A stretch of 64,000 nucleotides of DNA from JANNPJ01 sp965200525 (GTDB taxonomy: Bacteria > Actinomycetota > Actinomycetes > Actinomycetales > Kineosporiaceae). A program made the position numbers and the translations under genes. The notes under the pieces are model-generated. The model made no database searches, had not been told where the DNA came from, and worked only from the letters and a program-made list of their open reading frames with translations. This document shows positions 17,064 through 25,546 of the stretch, in pieces. Position 1 is the first letter of the stretch, and each line of letters opens with the position of its first letter. The stretch covers positions 3,596,001 to 3,660,000 of the forward strand of contig OZ241368.1 in NCBI GenBank assembly GCA_965200525.1, read 5' to 3'.

Positions 17064-18035
17064 ATGGAGTACGTGAAGCTCGGATCCACCGGTCTCGATG
17101 TGTCCACGATCTGCCTGGGCTGCATGAGCTACGGCGAGCCCGGCCGCGGCGCCCACCCGTGGAGCCTCGACGAGGAGACCAGCCGGCCGTTCGTGAAGGA
17201 TGCGCTCGAGGCCGGGATCAACTTCTTCGACACCGCCAACATCTACTCCGACGGCAGCAGCGAGGAGATCGTCGGGCGGGCCCTGGCCGACTTCGCCCGG
17301 CGCGACGAGATCGTGCTGGCGACCAAGGTGCACGGCACGATGCGGCCGGGCCCGAACGGCGGTGGGCTGTCGCGCAAGGCGATCATGCACGAGATCGACG
17401 CCAGCCTGCGCCGCCTCGGCACCGACTACGTCGACCTCTACCAGATCCACCGCTGGGACCCGAGGACGCCGATCGAGGAGACCGTCGAGGCCCTGCACGA
17501 CGTGGTCAAGGCGGGCAAGGCGCTCTACGTCGGGGCGTCGTCCATGTACGCGTGGCAGTTCGCCAAGGCCCTGCGGGTGGCCGACCTGAACGGCTGGACC
17601 CGGTTCGCGACCATGCAGAACCACTACAACCTGCTCTACCGCGAGGAGGAGCGGGAGATGCTGCCGCTGTGCCTCGACGAGGGCATCGGCGTCATCCCGT
17701 GGAGCCCGCTGGCCCGGGGCCGGCTGACCCGCGACTGGGACGCCACCAGCGCCCGCAGCGAGACCGACGAGTTCGGCAAGACCCTCTATCGGGACGGCGA
17801 CCGGGTGATCGTCGAGCAGGTGGCCCGGATCGCGGCCGAGCGCGGGGTCTCCCGGGCCCAGGTCGCGCTGGCCTGGGTGAGCAGCCGGCCGGGGGTGAGT
17901 GCTCCGATCATCGGGGCGACCAAGCCGCAGCACCTGGCCGACGCGGTCGGATCGCTGCAACTGCGCCTGACCGAGGATGAAGTGTCCGCTTTGGAAGCCC
18001 CGTATGCGTCTCGCGACATCGCCGGGCACTCGTGA
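17064..18035 (+). CDS. Aldo/keto reductase
   Basis: 323 aa from ATG 17064, with GAGGG about 8 bases upstream. A TIM-barrel oxidoreductase using NADPH: the catalytic tetrad is visible as Asp and Tyr in FFDTANIYSDG, Lys in VLATKVHG and His in YQIHRWD. SPLARGRLTRDW is the usual cofactor-loop region, as in the YajO/IolS (AKR11-13) group. Substrate unknown. It shares a divergent promoter region with the DHA2 exporter, and its 237-bp downstream gap leads to the ABC importer. Confidence 0.9.
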   Translation: MEYVKLGSTGLDVSTICLGCMSYGEPGRGAHPWSLDEETSRPFVKDALEAGINFFDTANIYSDGSSEEIVGRALADFARRDEIVLATKVHGTMRPGPNGGGLSRKAIMHEIDASLRRLGTDYVDLYQIHRWDPRTPIEETVEALHDVVKAGKALYVGASSMYAWQFAKALRVADLNGWTRFATMQNHYNLLYREEEREMLPLCLDEGIGVIPWSPLARGRLTRDWDATSARSETDEFGKTLYRDGDRVIVEQVARIAAERGVSRAQVALAWVSSRPGVSAPIIGATKPQHLADAVGSLQLRLTEDEVSALEAPYASRDIAGHS

Positions 18036-18272
18036 TCTGAGGTCGCCCTCACGCTCCGAACACGCCGGGCCGTCGCCCCGGGCCGGTCATCGCTCTTTGT
18101 AACGGTTCAGTCTCGTCGATGATTGAAGATCGCCTGATTGAGACGTGGCCTTCCTCGTCCGTTTACGATCCGGTCAACCCCTCGCCGTCCGGGACCACCG
18201 GCAACGTAGCCAGGATCCTGACAACGTGATCTAGGTTCAGTTCGAGGGTAAGGCCCAGAGGAGGCACGGCGC

Positions 18273-19400
18273 GTGAAGAACTCAATTCGCGGTATCGGCG
18301 CAGGTATCGCGGTAGGTGCGATGTTGGTGACAGCGGCCTGCTCGCCGCCGGCCAAGGACTCGTCCTCGTCGACCGACAGCGGCCCGAGTGCGGCCACGGT
18401 CACCTCGGCGTCCGCCTTCGGTGGCATGGACAAGCTGATTGCCGCAGCCAAGAAGGAGGGAACACTCAACGTGATCGCCCTCCCGCCGGACTGGGCGAAC
18501 TACGGCGAGATCATCAAGACCTTCGGCACGAAGTACGGCATCAAGGTCGCATCGGCCACCCCCGACGGCTCCAGCCAGCAGGAGATCGACGCGGTCAAGC
18601 AGCTCGGCACCACCCAGCGGGCGCCCGACGTGATGGACATGGGCGGCGCGGTCACCGTGGCCAACAGCGCGCTGTACGCCCCGTACCAGGTCGCCACCTG
18701 GGCCGACATTCCGGACTCGCAGAAGGAGTCCACCGGCCTGTACGTGAACGACTACGGCGGCTACATGTCGATCGGCTACGACAGCAAGAAGCTGCCTGCG
18801 GTCACCGCGTTCAGCGACCTGCTCAAGCCGGCCTTCAAGAACAAGGTGGCCCTGAACGGCGACCCGACGGAGGCCAACGCGGCCCTGAACGGCGTCGAGA
18901 TGGCCTCCCTGGCCAACGGCGGCTCGGTCGACGACATCAGCAAGGGCGTCGACTTCTTCAAGCAGCTCAAGAAGGCCGGCAACTTCTCGAAGGTCCAGGC
19001 CACCTCGGCCACGGTCAAGAGCGGCAACACGCCGGTCGTCTTCGACTGGGACTACCTGCAGGTCGGGCACAAGACCGACGTCCCCAGCTGGCAGGTCTTC
19101 GTGCCGCCGAACGCCGTCCTGGGCGGGTACTACAACCAGGCGATCAACAAGAACGCCCCGCACCCGGCCGCGGCCCGGCTGTGGGAGGAGTTCCTCTACT
19201 CCGACGAGGGCCAGAACCTGTGGCTCAAGGGTGGCGCCCGGCCGGTCCGGCAGGACGCGATGACCAAGGCGAGCACGCTCGACGCCACGGCCGCCGCCGC
19301 GCTGCCGAAGGTCGGCGGCACTCCGGTCTTCCAGACCCAGGACCAGGTTGCGGCGGCCAGCAAGTACCTGGCGTCCAACTGGGCCGGCGCCATCAAGTGA
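18273..19400 (+). CDS. ABC transporter substrate-binding lipoprotein
   Basis: 375 aa from GTG 18273, with AGAGGAGG upstream. A lipoprotein signal ends in the lipobox LVTAAC, giving Cys24. The mature part begins MDKLIAAAKKEGTLNVIALPP, a pattern seen in the spermidine/putrescine, iron and 2-aminoethylphosphonate binding proteins (SBP_bac_1/6). The order lipoprotein, permease, permease, ATPase and the PotA-like ATPase fit a polyamine- or AEP-type importer; the ligand itself is not determinable. The 237-bp upstream gap should hold the promoter; I saw no riboswitch there. Confidence 0.88.
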   Translation: MKNSIRGIGAGIAVGAMLVTAACSPPAKDSSSSTDSGPSAATVTSASAFGGMDKLIAAAKKEGTLNVIALPPDWANYGEIIKTFGTKYGIKVASATPDGSSQQEIDAVKQLGTTQRAPDVMDMGGAVTVANSALYAPYQVATWADIPDSQKESTGLYVNDYGGYMSIGYDSKKLPAVTAFSDLLKPAFKNKVALNGDPTEANAALNGVEMASLANGGSVDDISKGVDFFKQLKKAGNFSKVQATSATVKSGNTPVVFDWDYLQVGHKTDVPSWQVFVPPNAVLGGYYNQAINKNAPHPAAARLWEEFLYSDEGQNLWLKGGARPVRQDAMTKASTLDATAAAALPKVGGTPVFQTQDQVAAASKYLASNWAGAIK

Positions 19401-19406
19401 TCCCTG

Positions 19407-20306
19407 GTGACAACAACTGTGACTGAAAACGTCACGGTGGACGGCGACCAGCCCACCCGGGCTGGTCGCCGGTTGCCGCTCAGCTGGCTCGGCGTGGTGC
19501 CGTTCCTGGCCTACGTCGGGCTGTTCCTGCTGCTGCCCACCGGAATCGTGATCTTCCAGGCGTTCTTCACGTCGACCGGTCAGCCGACCCTGGACAACAT
19601 CCACGCCCTGACCGACAGCGTGATCCTGCACGCCTTCGGTGAGAGCATCCTGCTGTCGCTGGCCAGTGCCGTGATCGGCGCCGTGCTGGGCGCGGTTCTG
19701 GCCTACATGATCGCCAGCGGTTCGCCCGACGGCGTGGCCCGCCGGCTCTGGATGGCCGCGGCCGGGGTACTGGCCCAGTTCGGTGGGGTCACCCTGGCCT
19801 TCGCGTTCATCGCCACGGTCGGCCCGGTCGGGCTGATCACCCTGGTCATGAACAACCTGGGCATCGACGCGACCGGCGGCTGGCTGCAGAACCTGACCGG
19901 CCTGGTCGTCGTCTACACCTACTTCCAGGTGCCGCTGATGGTGCTGGTGTTCCTGCCGGCCCTGGACGGCATCCGCCCGCAGTGGCGGGAGGCGGCCGAG
20001 AGCCTGGGCGGGACCAGCTGGCAGTACTGGCGGCACGTGGCCATCCCGCTGCTGACCGCGCCGTTCCTCGGGGCCACCCTGCTGCTCTTCGCCAACGCCT
20101 TCGCCGCCTACGCGACGGCGGCCGCGTTGATCGGACAGGGCAGCCCGATCATCCCGTTGCAGATCCGGGGTGCGCTGACCAGCGAGACCGTGGCCGGACG
20201 GGAGAACGTGGCCAAGGCACTCGCACTCGGCATGATCATCATCGTCGCGATCGCGATGACCCTGTACGCGATGATGCAACGGAGGTCGGCGCGATGGTTG
20301 CGGTAA
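19407..20306 (+). CDS. ABC transporter permease (PotB/PhnU-like)
   Basis: 299 aa from GTG 19407, six bases after the binding-protein stop. About six membrane helices. The cytoplasmic coupling loop reads WREAAESLGGTSWQYWRHVAIP, a good EAA motif. The N-terminal 25 residues are hydrophilic. It overlaps the next permease gene by 13 bases. Confidence 0.9.
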   Translation: MTTTVTENVTVDGDQPTRAGRRLPLSWLGVVPFLAYVGLFLLLPTGIVIFQAFFTSTGQPTLDNIHALTDSVILHAFGESILLSLASAVIGAVLGAVLAYMIASGSPDGVARRLWMAAAGVLAQFGGVTLAFAFIATVGPVGLITLVMNNLGIDATGGWLQNLTGLVVVYTYFQVPLMVLVFLPALDGIRPQWREAAESLGGTSWQYWRHVAIPLLTAPFLGATLLLFANAFAAYATAAALIGQGSPIIPLQIRGALTSETVAGRENVAKALALGMIIIVAIAMTLYAMMQRRSARWLR

Positions 20307-21211
20307 CGACGGAACTCACCGATCCGGCCGGTCGGGCCAGCGGCTCGCCCCGGCCGGAACTGGGCCTGCGGGCCCGGCGGGCGCGCCGGCTGCAACTGAC
20401 CCGCCGGCTCGTGCTGGTGGTCTTCGGGCTGATCTTCGTGGTGCCACTGCTGGCTCTGATCGAGTTCAGCACCCGCAAGGCCGACCTGTCCGGCCCGCGC
20501 ACCCTGGAGTACTGGAAGCAGATCGGCGACTCGCCCGACCTGGTCTCAGCCATCCGGTCGTCCCTGGAACTGGCCGTGATCACCTCGGTGTTCGCGCTGG
20601 TCCTGCTGGTGCCGACCATGGTCTGGGTGCGGCTGAGGTTGCCGAAACTGGCTCGCACGGTGGAATTTCTATGCTTGCTGCCGCTGACCATCCCGGCCAT
20701 CGTGCTGGTCGTCGGCTGGGCCCCGATCTACCTGTGGGTCAACTACCTCACCCCGGTGCAGTACCAGACGTCGCCGCTGGCGCTGACTTTCGCCTACATC
20801 ATCCTGGTCCTGCCGTACATGTACCGCTCGCTGGACGCCGGGCTGCAGGCCATCGACGTGCCCACCCTGACCGAGGCGGCCCGCAGCCTGGGGGCCGGCT
20901 GGTTCACCGTGATGTGGCGGGTGATCACGCCGAACATCCGGGCTGCGGTGCTGAACTCGTCGCTGCTGGCGGTGTCGCTGGTGCTCGGCGAGTTCACCGT
21001 GGCCTCGCTGCTCAACTACGTCAATCTCCAGGTGGCGATGAACAACCTGTCCCAGGCCAACGCCGGGGTCTCGGTGGCCGTCGCCTCCGGTGCCCTGCTG
21101 GTCGTGTTCGTCCTGCTGATCGGGCTGTCCTTCGTGGGCCGCCGCCGTCGCTCCGACCGCAGCGTCGAGGCCGGCGTCGCCGACCTGGTCCAGACCGTCA
21201 ACCATCACTGA
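20294..21211 (+). CDS. ABC transporter permease (PotC/PhnV-like)
   Basis: 305 aa from ATG 20294 with GGAGG at 20281-20285, inside the end of the first permease gene. About six helices, and an EAA loop TLTEAARSLGAGWFTVMWRVITP. The basic N-terminus (RARRARRLQLTRR) precedes helix one. It pairs with the first permease to make the heterodimeric membrane channel. Confidence 0.9.
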   Translation: MVAVTTELTDPAGRASGSPRPELGLRARRARRLQLTRRLVLVVFGLIFVVPLLALIEFSTRKADLSGPRTLEYWKQIGDSPDLVSAIRSSLELAVITSVFALVLLVPTMVWVRLRLPKLARTVEFLCLLPLTIPAIVLVVGWAPIYLWVNYLTPVQYQTSPLALTFAYIILVLPYMYRSLDAGLQAIDVPTLTEAARSLGAGWFTVMWRVITPNIRAAVLNSSLLAVSLVLGEFTVASLLNYVNLQVAMNNLSQANAGVSVAVASGALLVVFVLLIGLSFVGRRRRSDRSVEAGVADLVQTVNHH

Positions 21212-21228
21212 GTTGAGGAGAAACTGAC

Positions 21229-22326
21229 GTGACCGAGACTCAGGTAACCGACGCCCCGCCCCGGTCCGGCGTCGAGGTGCGGCTCGAGGGGCTGACCCGT
21301 CGCTACGGATCGGTCACCGCCCTGGACCGGCTCGACCTGACCATCAAGCCGGGCGAGTTCATCGCCCTGCTCGGCCCCTCCGGCTGTGGCAAGACCACCG
21401 CGCTGCGGTTGCTGGCCGGCCTCGAGGACGCCGACGAGGGCCGGGTGATGGTCGGCGGCAAGGACGTCACCCGGCTGCCCACGAACAAGCGCGACATGGG
21501 CATGGTGTTCCAGGCCTACTCGCTGTTCCCGAACATGACGGCCCGGCAGAACGTGGCCTTCGGGCTGCGGTTGCGCAAGGTCAGCGAGACCGAGCGGAAC
21601 AAGCGGGCCGGCGAGATGCTCGACCTGGTCGGCCTTTCGGTGCAGACCGAGCGGTACGCCTACCAGATGTCCGGCGGCCAGCAGCAGCGGGTGGCGCTGG
21701 CCCGGGCTCTGGCCATCCAGCCGACCGTGCTGCTGCTCGACGAGCCGCTGTCGGCCCTGGACGCCAAGGTCCGGGCCCAGTTGCGCGACGAGATCCGCCG
21801 GATCCAGCTCGAGGTCGGGATCACCACCCTGTTCGTCACCCACGACCAGGAGGAGGCCCTGGCCATCGCCGACCGGGTCGGTGTCATGCACGGCGGCAAG
21901 ATCGAGCAGCTGGCCCCGCCGGCCGACGTCTACCACCGCCCGACCACGCCGTTCGTGGCTGGGTTCGTGGGCCTGAGCAACCGGCTGCCGGCGGTGGTGA
22001 ACGGCAAGGAGGCCGACGTCCTCGGCGTCCGGATGCCGCTGGTCGACGGCACCTTTCCCAACGGCAAGGCGCTGGCCCTGGTGCGGCCGGAGGCGATTTC
22101 GCTGGTCTCGCTCGAGGACGGCGCCCACCGCGCTGACGACGACCCGCTGGTCGGCCACGTCGTGGCCACGTCGTTCCTGGGTGCGGTCAGCCGGATCACG
22201 GTCGACCTGGGTCAGCACGGCACCGCGGTGGCCCAGCTGCCCACCTCGCAGGCCGCCGGGTTCGCCCCCGGCAGCCTGGCCCGGCTGACCCTGCGCCAGG
22301 ACCCGGTGCTCGTCGTCCCGGAATAG
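21229..22326 (+). CDS. ABC transporter ATP-binding protein (PotA-like)
   Basis: 365 aa from GTG 21229, with GAGGAG upstream. Walker A GPSGCGKTT (Lys55), signature MSGGQQQRVALARAL, Walker B VLLLDEPLSALD and switch His in VTHDQEEA are all intact. The C-terminal 110 residues form a TOBE-type regulatory domain, as in PotA, FbpC and PhnT. It powers the two permeases upstream and closes the operon. Confidence 0.93.
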   Translation: MTETQVTDAPPRSGVEVRLEGLTRRYGSVTALDRLDLTIKPGEFIALLGPSGCGKTTALRLLAGLEDADEGRVMVGGKDVTRLPTNKRDMGMVFQAYSLFPNMTARQNVAFGLRLRKVSETERNKRAGEMLDLVGLSVQTERYAYQMSGGQQQRVALARALAIQPTVLLLDEPLSALDAKVRAQLRDEIRRIQLEVGITTLFVTHDQEEALAIADRVGVMHGGKIEQLAPPADVYHRPTTPFVAGFVGLSNRLPAVVNGKEADVLGVRMPLVDGTFPNGKALALVRPEAISLVSLEDGAHRADDDPLVGHVVATSFLGAVSRITVDLGQHGTAVAQLPTSQAAGFAPGSLARLTLRQDPVLVVPE

Positions 22327-22347
22327 CCCGGAACAGCCCGGAGTGAG

Positions 22348-22941
22348 TCAGACCGCGCCGGCCCGGTCCGGGTCGCGCAGGTCGGTGGCGCCGTCCAGCC
22401 AGAGCTGCTGGACGGCGCTGCCGCCTTTGGTCCGGGCCAGGGCGGCCTCGGAGGCGGTCATCGGCAGCACCGGGTAGAAGCGCACCGGTTCGGCGTCCCC
22501 GGTCAGGGCCCCTCCGGCGACCAGGTCCAGGTCCGGCACCAGTCCGGAGGGCTCGCCGAGCAGGGCCGCGCTGACCCGCGCCCCCGCCCACAGCGGCAGC
22601 TGCAGATCGAGGGTGACACCGGCGGCCAGCACCACGCCCTCCACGTCCGGGGTGGCCGCCAGCACGGCCAGCGCCCGCAGCACGTCGTCCCGGGCCGGTC
22701 GCAGGCTGAGCACAAGTTCGGCGCGTGGGCCCCGGACGGGATCGAGCACGCTCGCGGTCGGCGGGTGCATCGGCCGGCGGCAGACCCCGACGGTCGCGTA
22801 GCGGACCACGCCGGCGTCGTCCGGGCCGAAGCGGAGCACCTCCAGTGGTTCGGTGCCCAGAAAGGTGACCGAGGCCGAGACCACCGGGCCGGGAAAGGCC
22901 GCCCGCAGGTGCTCGCCCACCACCGACGCGAGCGCCGGCAC
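22348..22941 (-). CDS. Suppressor-of-fused domain protein
   Basis: 197 aa from GTG 22941, whose first base is the last base of the QueE stop (TAGTG). VVRYATVGVCRRPM, RAELVLSLRPARDDVLRALAVLAA, and PVRFYPVLPMTASEAAL are typical of the bacterial SUFU-like family, which is often found in polymorphic-toxin immunity or as an orphan. The function here is unknown. The tight coupling to a QueE-like enzyme is the only clue to its context. Confidence 0.8.
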   Translation of the reverse strand: MPALASVVGEHLRAAFPGPVVSASVTFLGTEPLEVLRFGPDDAGVVRYATVGVCRRPMHPPTASVLDPVRGPRAELVLSLRPARDDVLRALAVLAATPDVEGVVLAAGVTLDLQLPLWAGARVSAALLGEPSGLVPDLDLVAGGALTGDAEPVRFYPVLPMTASEAALARTKGGSAVQQLWLDGATDLRDPDRAGAV

Positions 22942-23666
22942 TACTCCGCGACCAGAGCGGTGATCCGGGGGGAGAGGTTGAAGCCGGCGGTGAGCGCAGC
23001 TTCGGAGACCTCGCGCATCCGGTTGAGCACGGTCATCGCGTCGGTCCCTTCAGGCGTCACCCAGACCCGCGCCGGAGGCAGGCCGTGAAGTGTGACGAGG
23101 GTACCGATGGTGGAGACGTCGCTGATGTCGCGGACCACGAAGTTGAAGTCGATGTCGTACCGGTGCGCCAGCCGGCCCCACTCGAGCAGCACCTCGCCGT
23201 TCAGCCGGGCCCAGGCCGGATCGCCGGAGTGGGCCAGCTTGGGCGACACCGTGACCCAGCTGACCCGTTCCAGGGTGACCTCGGCCGGAGCGATCGTGCC
23301 ATTGGTCTCCAGGCCGATCTCGTTGCCGCTGAGGCTCTCCAGCAGGGGCAGCCAGCCGGGTGACTTCTGCTGCAGCAAGGGCTCGCCGCCGCTGATCACC
23401 ACCACCGAGGGCCGACAGGCCAGGGCCAGGGCGGCCACGTCGGGCACCGGCCAGTAGGCCAGCTCGCGGGCCATGTCGTACCGGCTGCTGTCCCAGGTGA
23501 AGGCCGAGTCGCACCACGTGCAGGACAGGTTGCAGCCGCCCATCTGGATCACCGAGCACCGCCGCCCGGCGGACGCTCCCTGGGCGTGCAGCGTGGGTCC
23601 GACCACACCCGCGACGACCAGGGTGGGCGGGGCCGCGTTCTCCGCGATCGGAAACTCCCCATCCAA
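22941..23666 (-). CDS. queE: QueE-like radical SAM 7-carboxy-7-deazaguanine synthase
   Basis: 241 aa. GPTLHAQGASAGRRCSVIQMGGCNLSCTWCDSAFTWD is represented in parts at residues 23-59: the CxxxCxxC iron-sulfur motif is CNLSCTWC (residues 45-52), and ISGGEPLLQ and GLETNGT complete the family pattern. QueE converts CPH4 to CDG in the preQ0/queuosine/7-deazapurine pathway. No queC, queD, queF or folE homologue is in this window, so the pathway must be completed elsewhere or the enzyme has another role. No strong ribosome site precedes the ATG. Confidence 0.85.
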   Translation of the reverse strand: MDGEFPIAENAAPPTLVVAGVVGPTLHAQGASAGRRCSVIQMGGCNLSCTWCDSAFTWDSSRYDMARELAYWPVPDVAALALACRPSVVVISGGEPLLQQKSPGWLPLLESLSGNEIGLETNGTIAPAEVTLERVSWVTVSPKLAHSGDPAWARLNGEVLLEWGRLAHRYDIDFNFVVRDISDVSTIGTLVTLHGLPPARVWVTPEGTDAMTVLNRMREVSEAALTAGFNLSPRITALVAE

Positions 23667-23817
23667 TTCGTACAGGCCCCGGATAATGGCGCCCCGAGGG
23701 ACGACGGATTACCCCATTTGTCATCACGATAGACCCAGGGTGAGAAATTGGATATCGCCGGGTGGCACTATCGCGGGATGACGACGCCGACGACGCGGGC
23801 CGACCGGGTCCGCATCG

Positions 23818-24276
23818 TCACCTGAGGTCGGCCAGAGCCTGGACGAACTCCGGCAGCCGGGCCCCGAGCGCGGCGAAGAAGGCGGCGTCGCAGGCCTCGA
23901 CGACCGCCACCGCCCGGTTGGCCAGGGTCGCCCCGGCCGGGGTGACCCGCAGTGCCCGGGCCCGCCGGTCGGCCGGATCCGGGGCCCGTTCCAGCAGCCC
24001 GCGCTGCTCCAAGGCCCGCAGCACCTGGGAGGTCATCATCGGATCGGTGACCGCGTGCTCGGCCAGCCGGCGCTGGCTGACCGGGGCGCCGTCCTCGGCC
24101 CGGCCGTTGAGCCAGGTCAGCGAGGCCAGCAGGACGAACTGGACGTGGGTCAGGGCGAGCGGCTTGAGGGCGGCCCGCTGCGCGGCCTGCCAGTGGTTGG
24201 TCACCTGCCAGAGCAACAGGCCGGGGCTGTCGTCGCCGTCCGGGTGAACGGTGTCGAGCGCAACCGGCTCGCTCAC
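23818..24276 (-). CDS. MarR-family transcriptional regulator
   Basis: 152 aa from GTG 24276, overlapping the SRPBCC gene stop (GTGA, 24273-24276). The winged helix includes LTHVQFVLLASLTWL, SQRRLAEHAVTDPMMTSQVLRALEQRGLLER and the wing DPADRRARALRVTPAG. A single Cys (VEACDAAF) is near the C-terminus. It is coupled to the SRPBCC gene, a common actinobacterial pair, and probably binds the inverted repeat upstream of it, repressing the two genes together. Confidence 0.9.
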   Translation of the reverse strand: MSEPVALDTVHPDGDDSPGLLLWQVTNHWQAAQRAALKPLALTHVQFVLLASLTWLNGRAEDGAPVSQRRLAEHAVTDPMMTSQVLRALEQRGLLERAPDPADRRARALRVTPAGATLANRAVAVVEACDAAFFAALGARLPEFVQALADLR

Positions 24277-24707
24277 CGGGCGCTCGTTTTCTCCTGCACC
24301 AGGCGGACCAGGTGGTCCAGGTCGGACTGGGAGCGCCGGCGGAAGTCGCCGCCCAGGAGCAGGTTCCAGACCCGGCTGAGCGGGCCCTCGAGCCGGACCG
24401 TGACGTCGACCGCGCAGCCGCCCTCGGGCCGGGGGCGAACCTGGTGGTCGACCACCAGGCGGGCGCCGAGGAGCAGCGAGACGTCGACGAACTCCCGGCC
24501 CGGAACCAGGCTCTCGATCACGAACTTCACCTTGGGGCCGCCCTTGGGCTTCATCTGCCCGGTCGATCCGGTGGCGAACGGCCCGTCGAGCCGGACCCAT
24601 TCCATGTCGTCGTTCCATTCCGGCCAGGCGGCCATGTCGGCCCACATGGCGAAGAACCCGTCCGGACCGGCCGGGGAGGAGGCGTGCGCCTCGGCAACAG
24701 TGATCAT
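24273..24707 (-). CDS. SRPBCC-family (polyketide cyclase/START-like) protein
   Basis: 144 aa from the ATG at 24707; the longer frame to 24743 would run through the operator. FAMWADMAAWPEWNDDMEWVRLDGPF at the N-terminus and the long C-terminal helix SQSDLDHLVRLVQE are typical of the SRPBCC helix-grip fold, which binds hydrophobic ligands. It is co-translated with the MarR regulator and may bind or clear the same inducer. Ligand unknown. Confidence 0.85.
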   Translation of the reverse strand: MITVAEAHASSPAGPDGFFAMWADMAAWPEWNDDMEWVRLDGPFATGSTGQMKPKGGPKVKFVIESLVPGREFVDVSLLLGARLVVDHQVRPRPEGGCAVDVTVRLEGPLSRVWNLLLGGDFRRRSQSDLDHLVRLVQEKTSAR

Positions 24708-24711
24708 GCAG

Positions 24712-24731
24712 ATAGTATGCGCACTTACTAT
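24712..24731. promoter_or_regulatory. MarR operator upstream of the SRPBCC-MarR operon
   Basis: ATAGTA-N8-TACTAT, perfect 6-bp arms, ending five bases before the SRPBCC ATG and lying in the divergent gap with the secreted-protein gene at 24788. Position and symmetry fit autoregulation by the MarR protein. Confidence 0.65.
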
Positions 24732-24787
24732 TGCTTGACGCAAGTGGCCCGGCTCAAGCCTGTCCGGGTGACGCCGATAGCAAACGA

Positions 24788-25519
24788 GTGAAACGCATCG
24801 TCACGGCTTCCGCGATCCTCGCCAGTGTGCTGCTGACCGCCGTCGGGACCGGGCTGGCGCCCTCGGCCCGGGCCACGGTCGTGACTGTGTCGCTGCCGGC
24901 CTCGGCCACGATCAGCACCCGGACCGTGAGCCTGACCGGCACGGTCAAGGTAGGGGACGACGGCACCGGCCTGCGTTCGGCCACGCTGTGGTTCAGCTAT
25001 CCCGGCGACCTCGCCCCGACCCAGGTCGGGCAGGCCGCCTCCCGGCGCACCAGCCGGCTCAAGATCACGGCCCGGCTCGACGCCACCCGGATCAGCCCCG
25101 GCGTCAACCAGGTGACGGTCCGGGACGAGGCCGACGGCACCAGCCAGAGCGTCACCGTCGACCTGCGGCGCAAGAGCCAGGTGGCGATCACCCATGCCGA
25201 GTTCCGCCCGCACGCCAAGATGGCCCTCGCCGTCCGGGTGCTGCACTACGACCCGGCCCGGGACGCGTTCGTGGCCTCCCGGCTCTCCCCGGTACGGCTG
25301 CAGGAGAGTCTCGGGGGCACCTGGAGCACGCTGGCCACGGTGACCAGCGATGCCCAGGGCCTGGCCGGAGCGGTGATCCCGGCGGCCAAGGGGGCGCACT
25401 ACTACCGGGCGCTGCGACCGGACGGCGCCACCGTGATGGCCGCCGTCTCGTACACCGTGCGGGCCGGCCACGGCATCACGGCAACGGTCCTCAGCCCGGC
25501 CGTGATCATCCCCAACTGA
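24788..25519 (+). CDS. Secreted beta-rich protein of unknown function
   Basis: 243 aa from GTG 24788. A signal peptide (KRIVTASAILASVLLTAVG ... APSARA) is likely cut near residue 29. The mature part is rich in Val/Thr and alternates like immunoglobulin-type repeats (VSLTGTVKVGDDGTGLRSATLW; later TWSTLATVTSDAQGLAG). No catalytic motif or anchoring signal is visible. It resembles the many actinobacterial exported proteins with Ig-like repeats. It shares the divergent gap with the SRPBCC-MarR operator. Confidence 0.75.
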   Translation: MKRIVTASAILASVLLTAVGTGLAPSARATVVTVSLPASATISTRTVSLTGTVKVGDDGTGLRSATLWFSYPGDLAPTQVGQAASRRTSRLKITARLDATRISPGVNQVTVRDEADGTSQSVTVDLRRKSQVAITHAEFRPHAKMALAVRVLHYDPARDAFVASRLSPVRLQESLGGTWSTLATVTSDAQGLAGAVIPAAKGAHYYRALRPDGATVMAAVSYTVRAGHGITATVLSPAVIIPN

Positions 25520-25546
25520 GCCGGGCCCGGCCTTCCGGGCGCCTCA
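25517..25546. terminator. Bidirectional terminator hairpin at convergent stops
   Basis: GCCCGG-CCTT-CCGGGC (25525-25540) with outer TGAG/CTCA arms that include both stop codons, TGA at 25517-25519 and the helicase stop at 25544-25546. It fills the 24-bp gap between the two convergent genes. Confidence 0.65.

Noticed and set aside
18036..18272. Possible riboswitch upstream of the ABC importer
   Set aside because: Short repeats (GATC, CCGG) exist, but no conserved core of the guanidine, SAM or other known riboswitch could be matched by eye.
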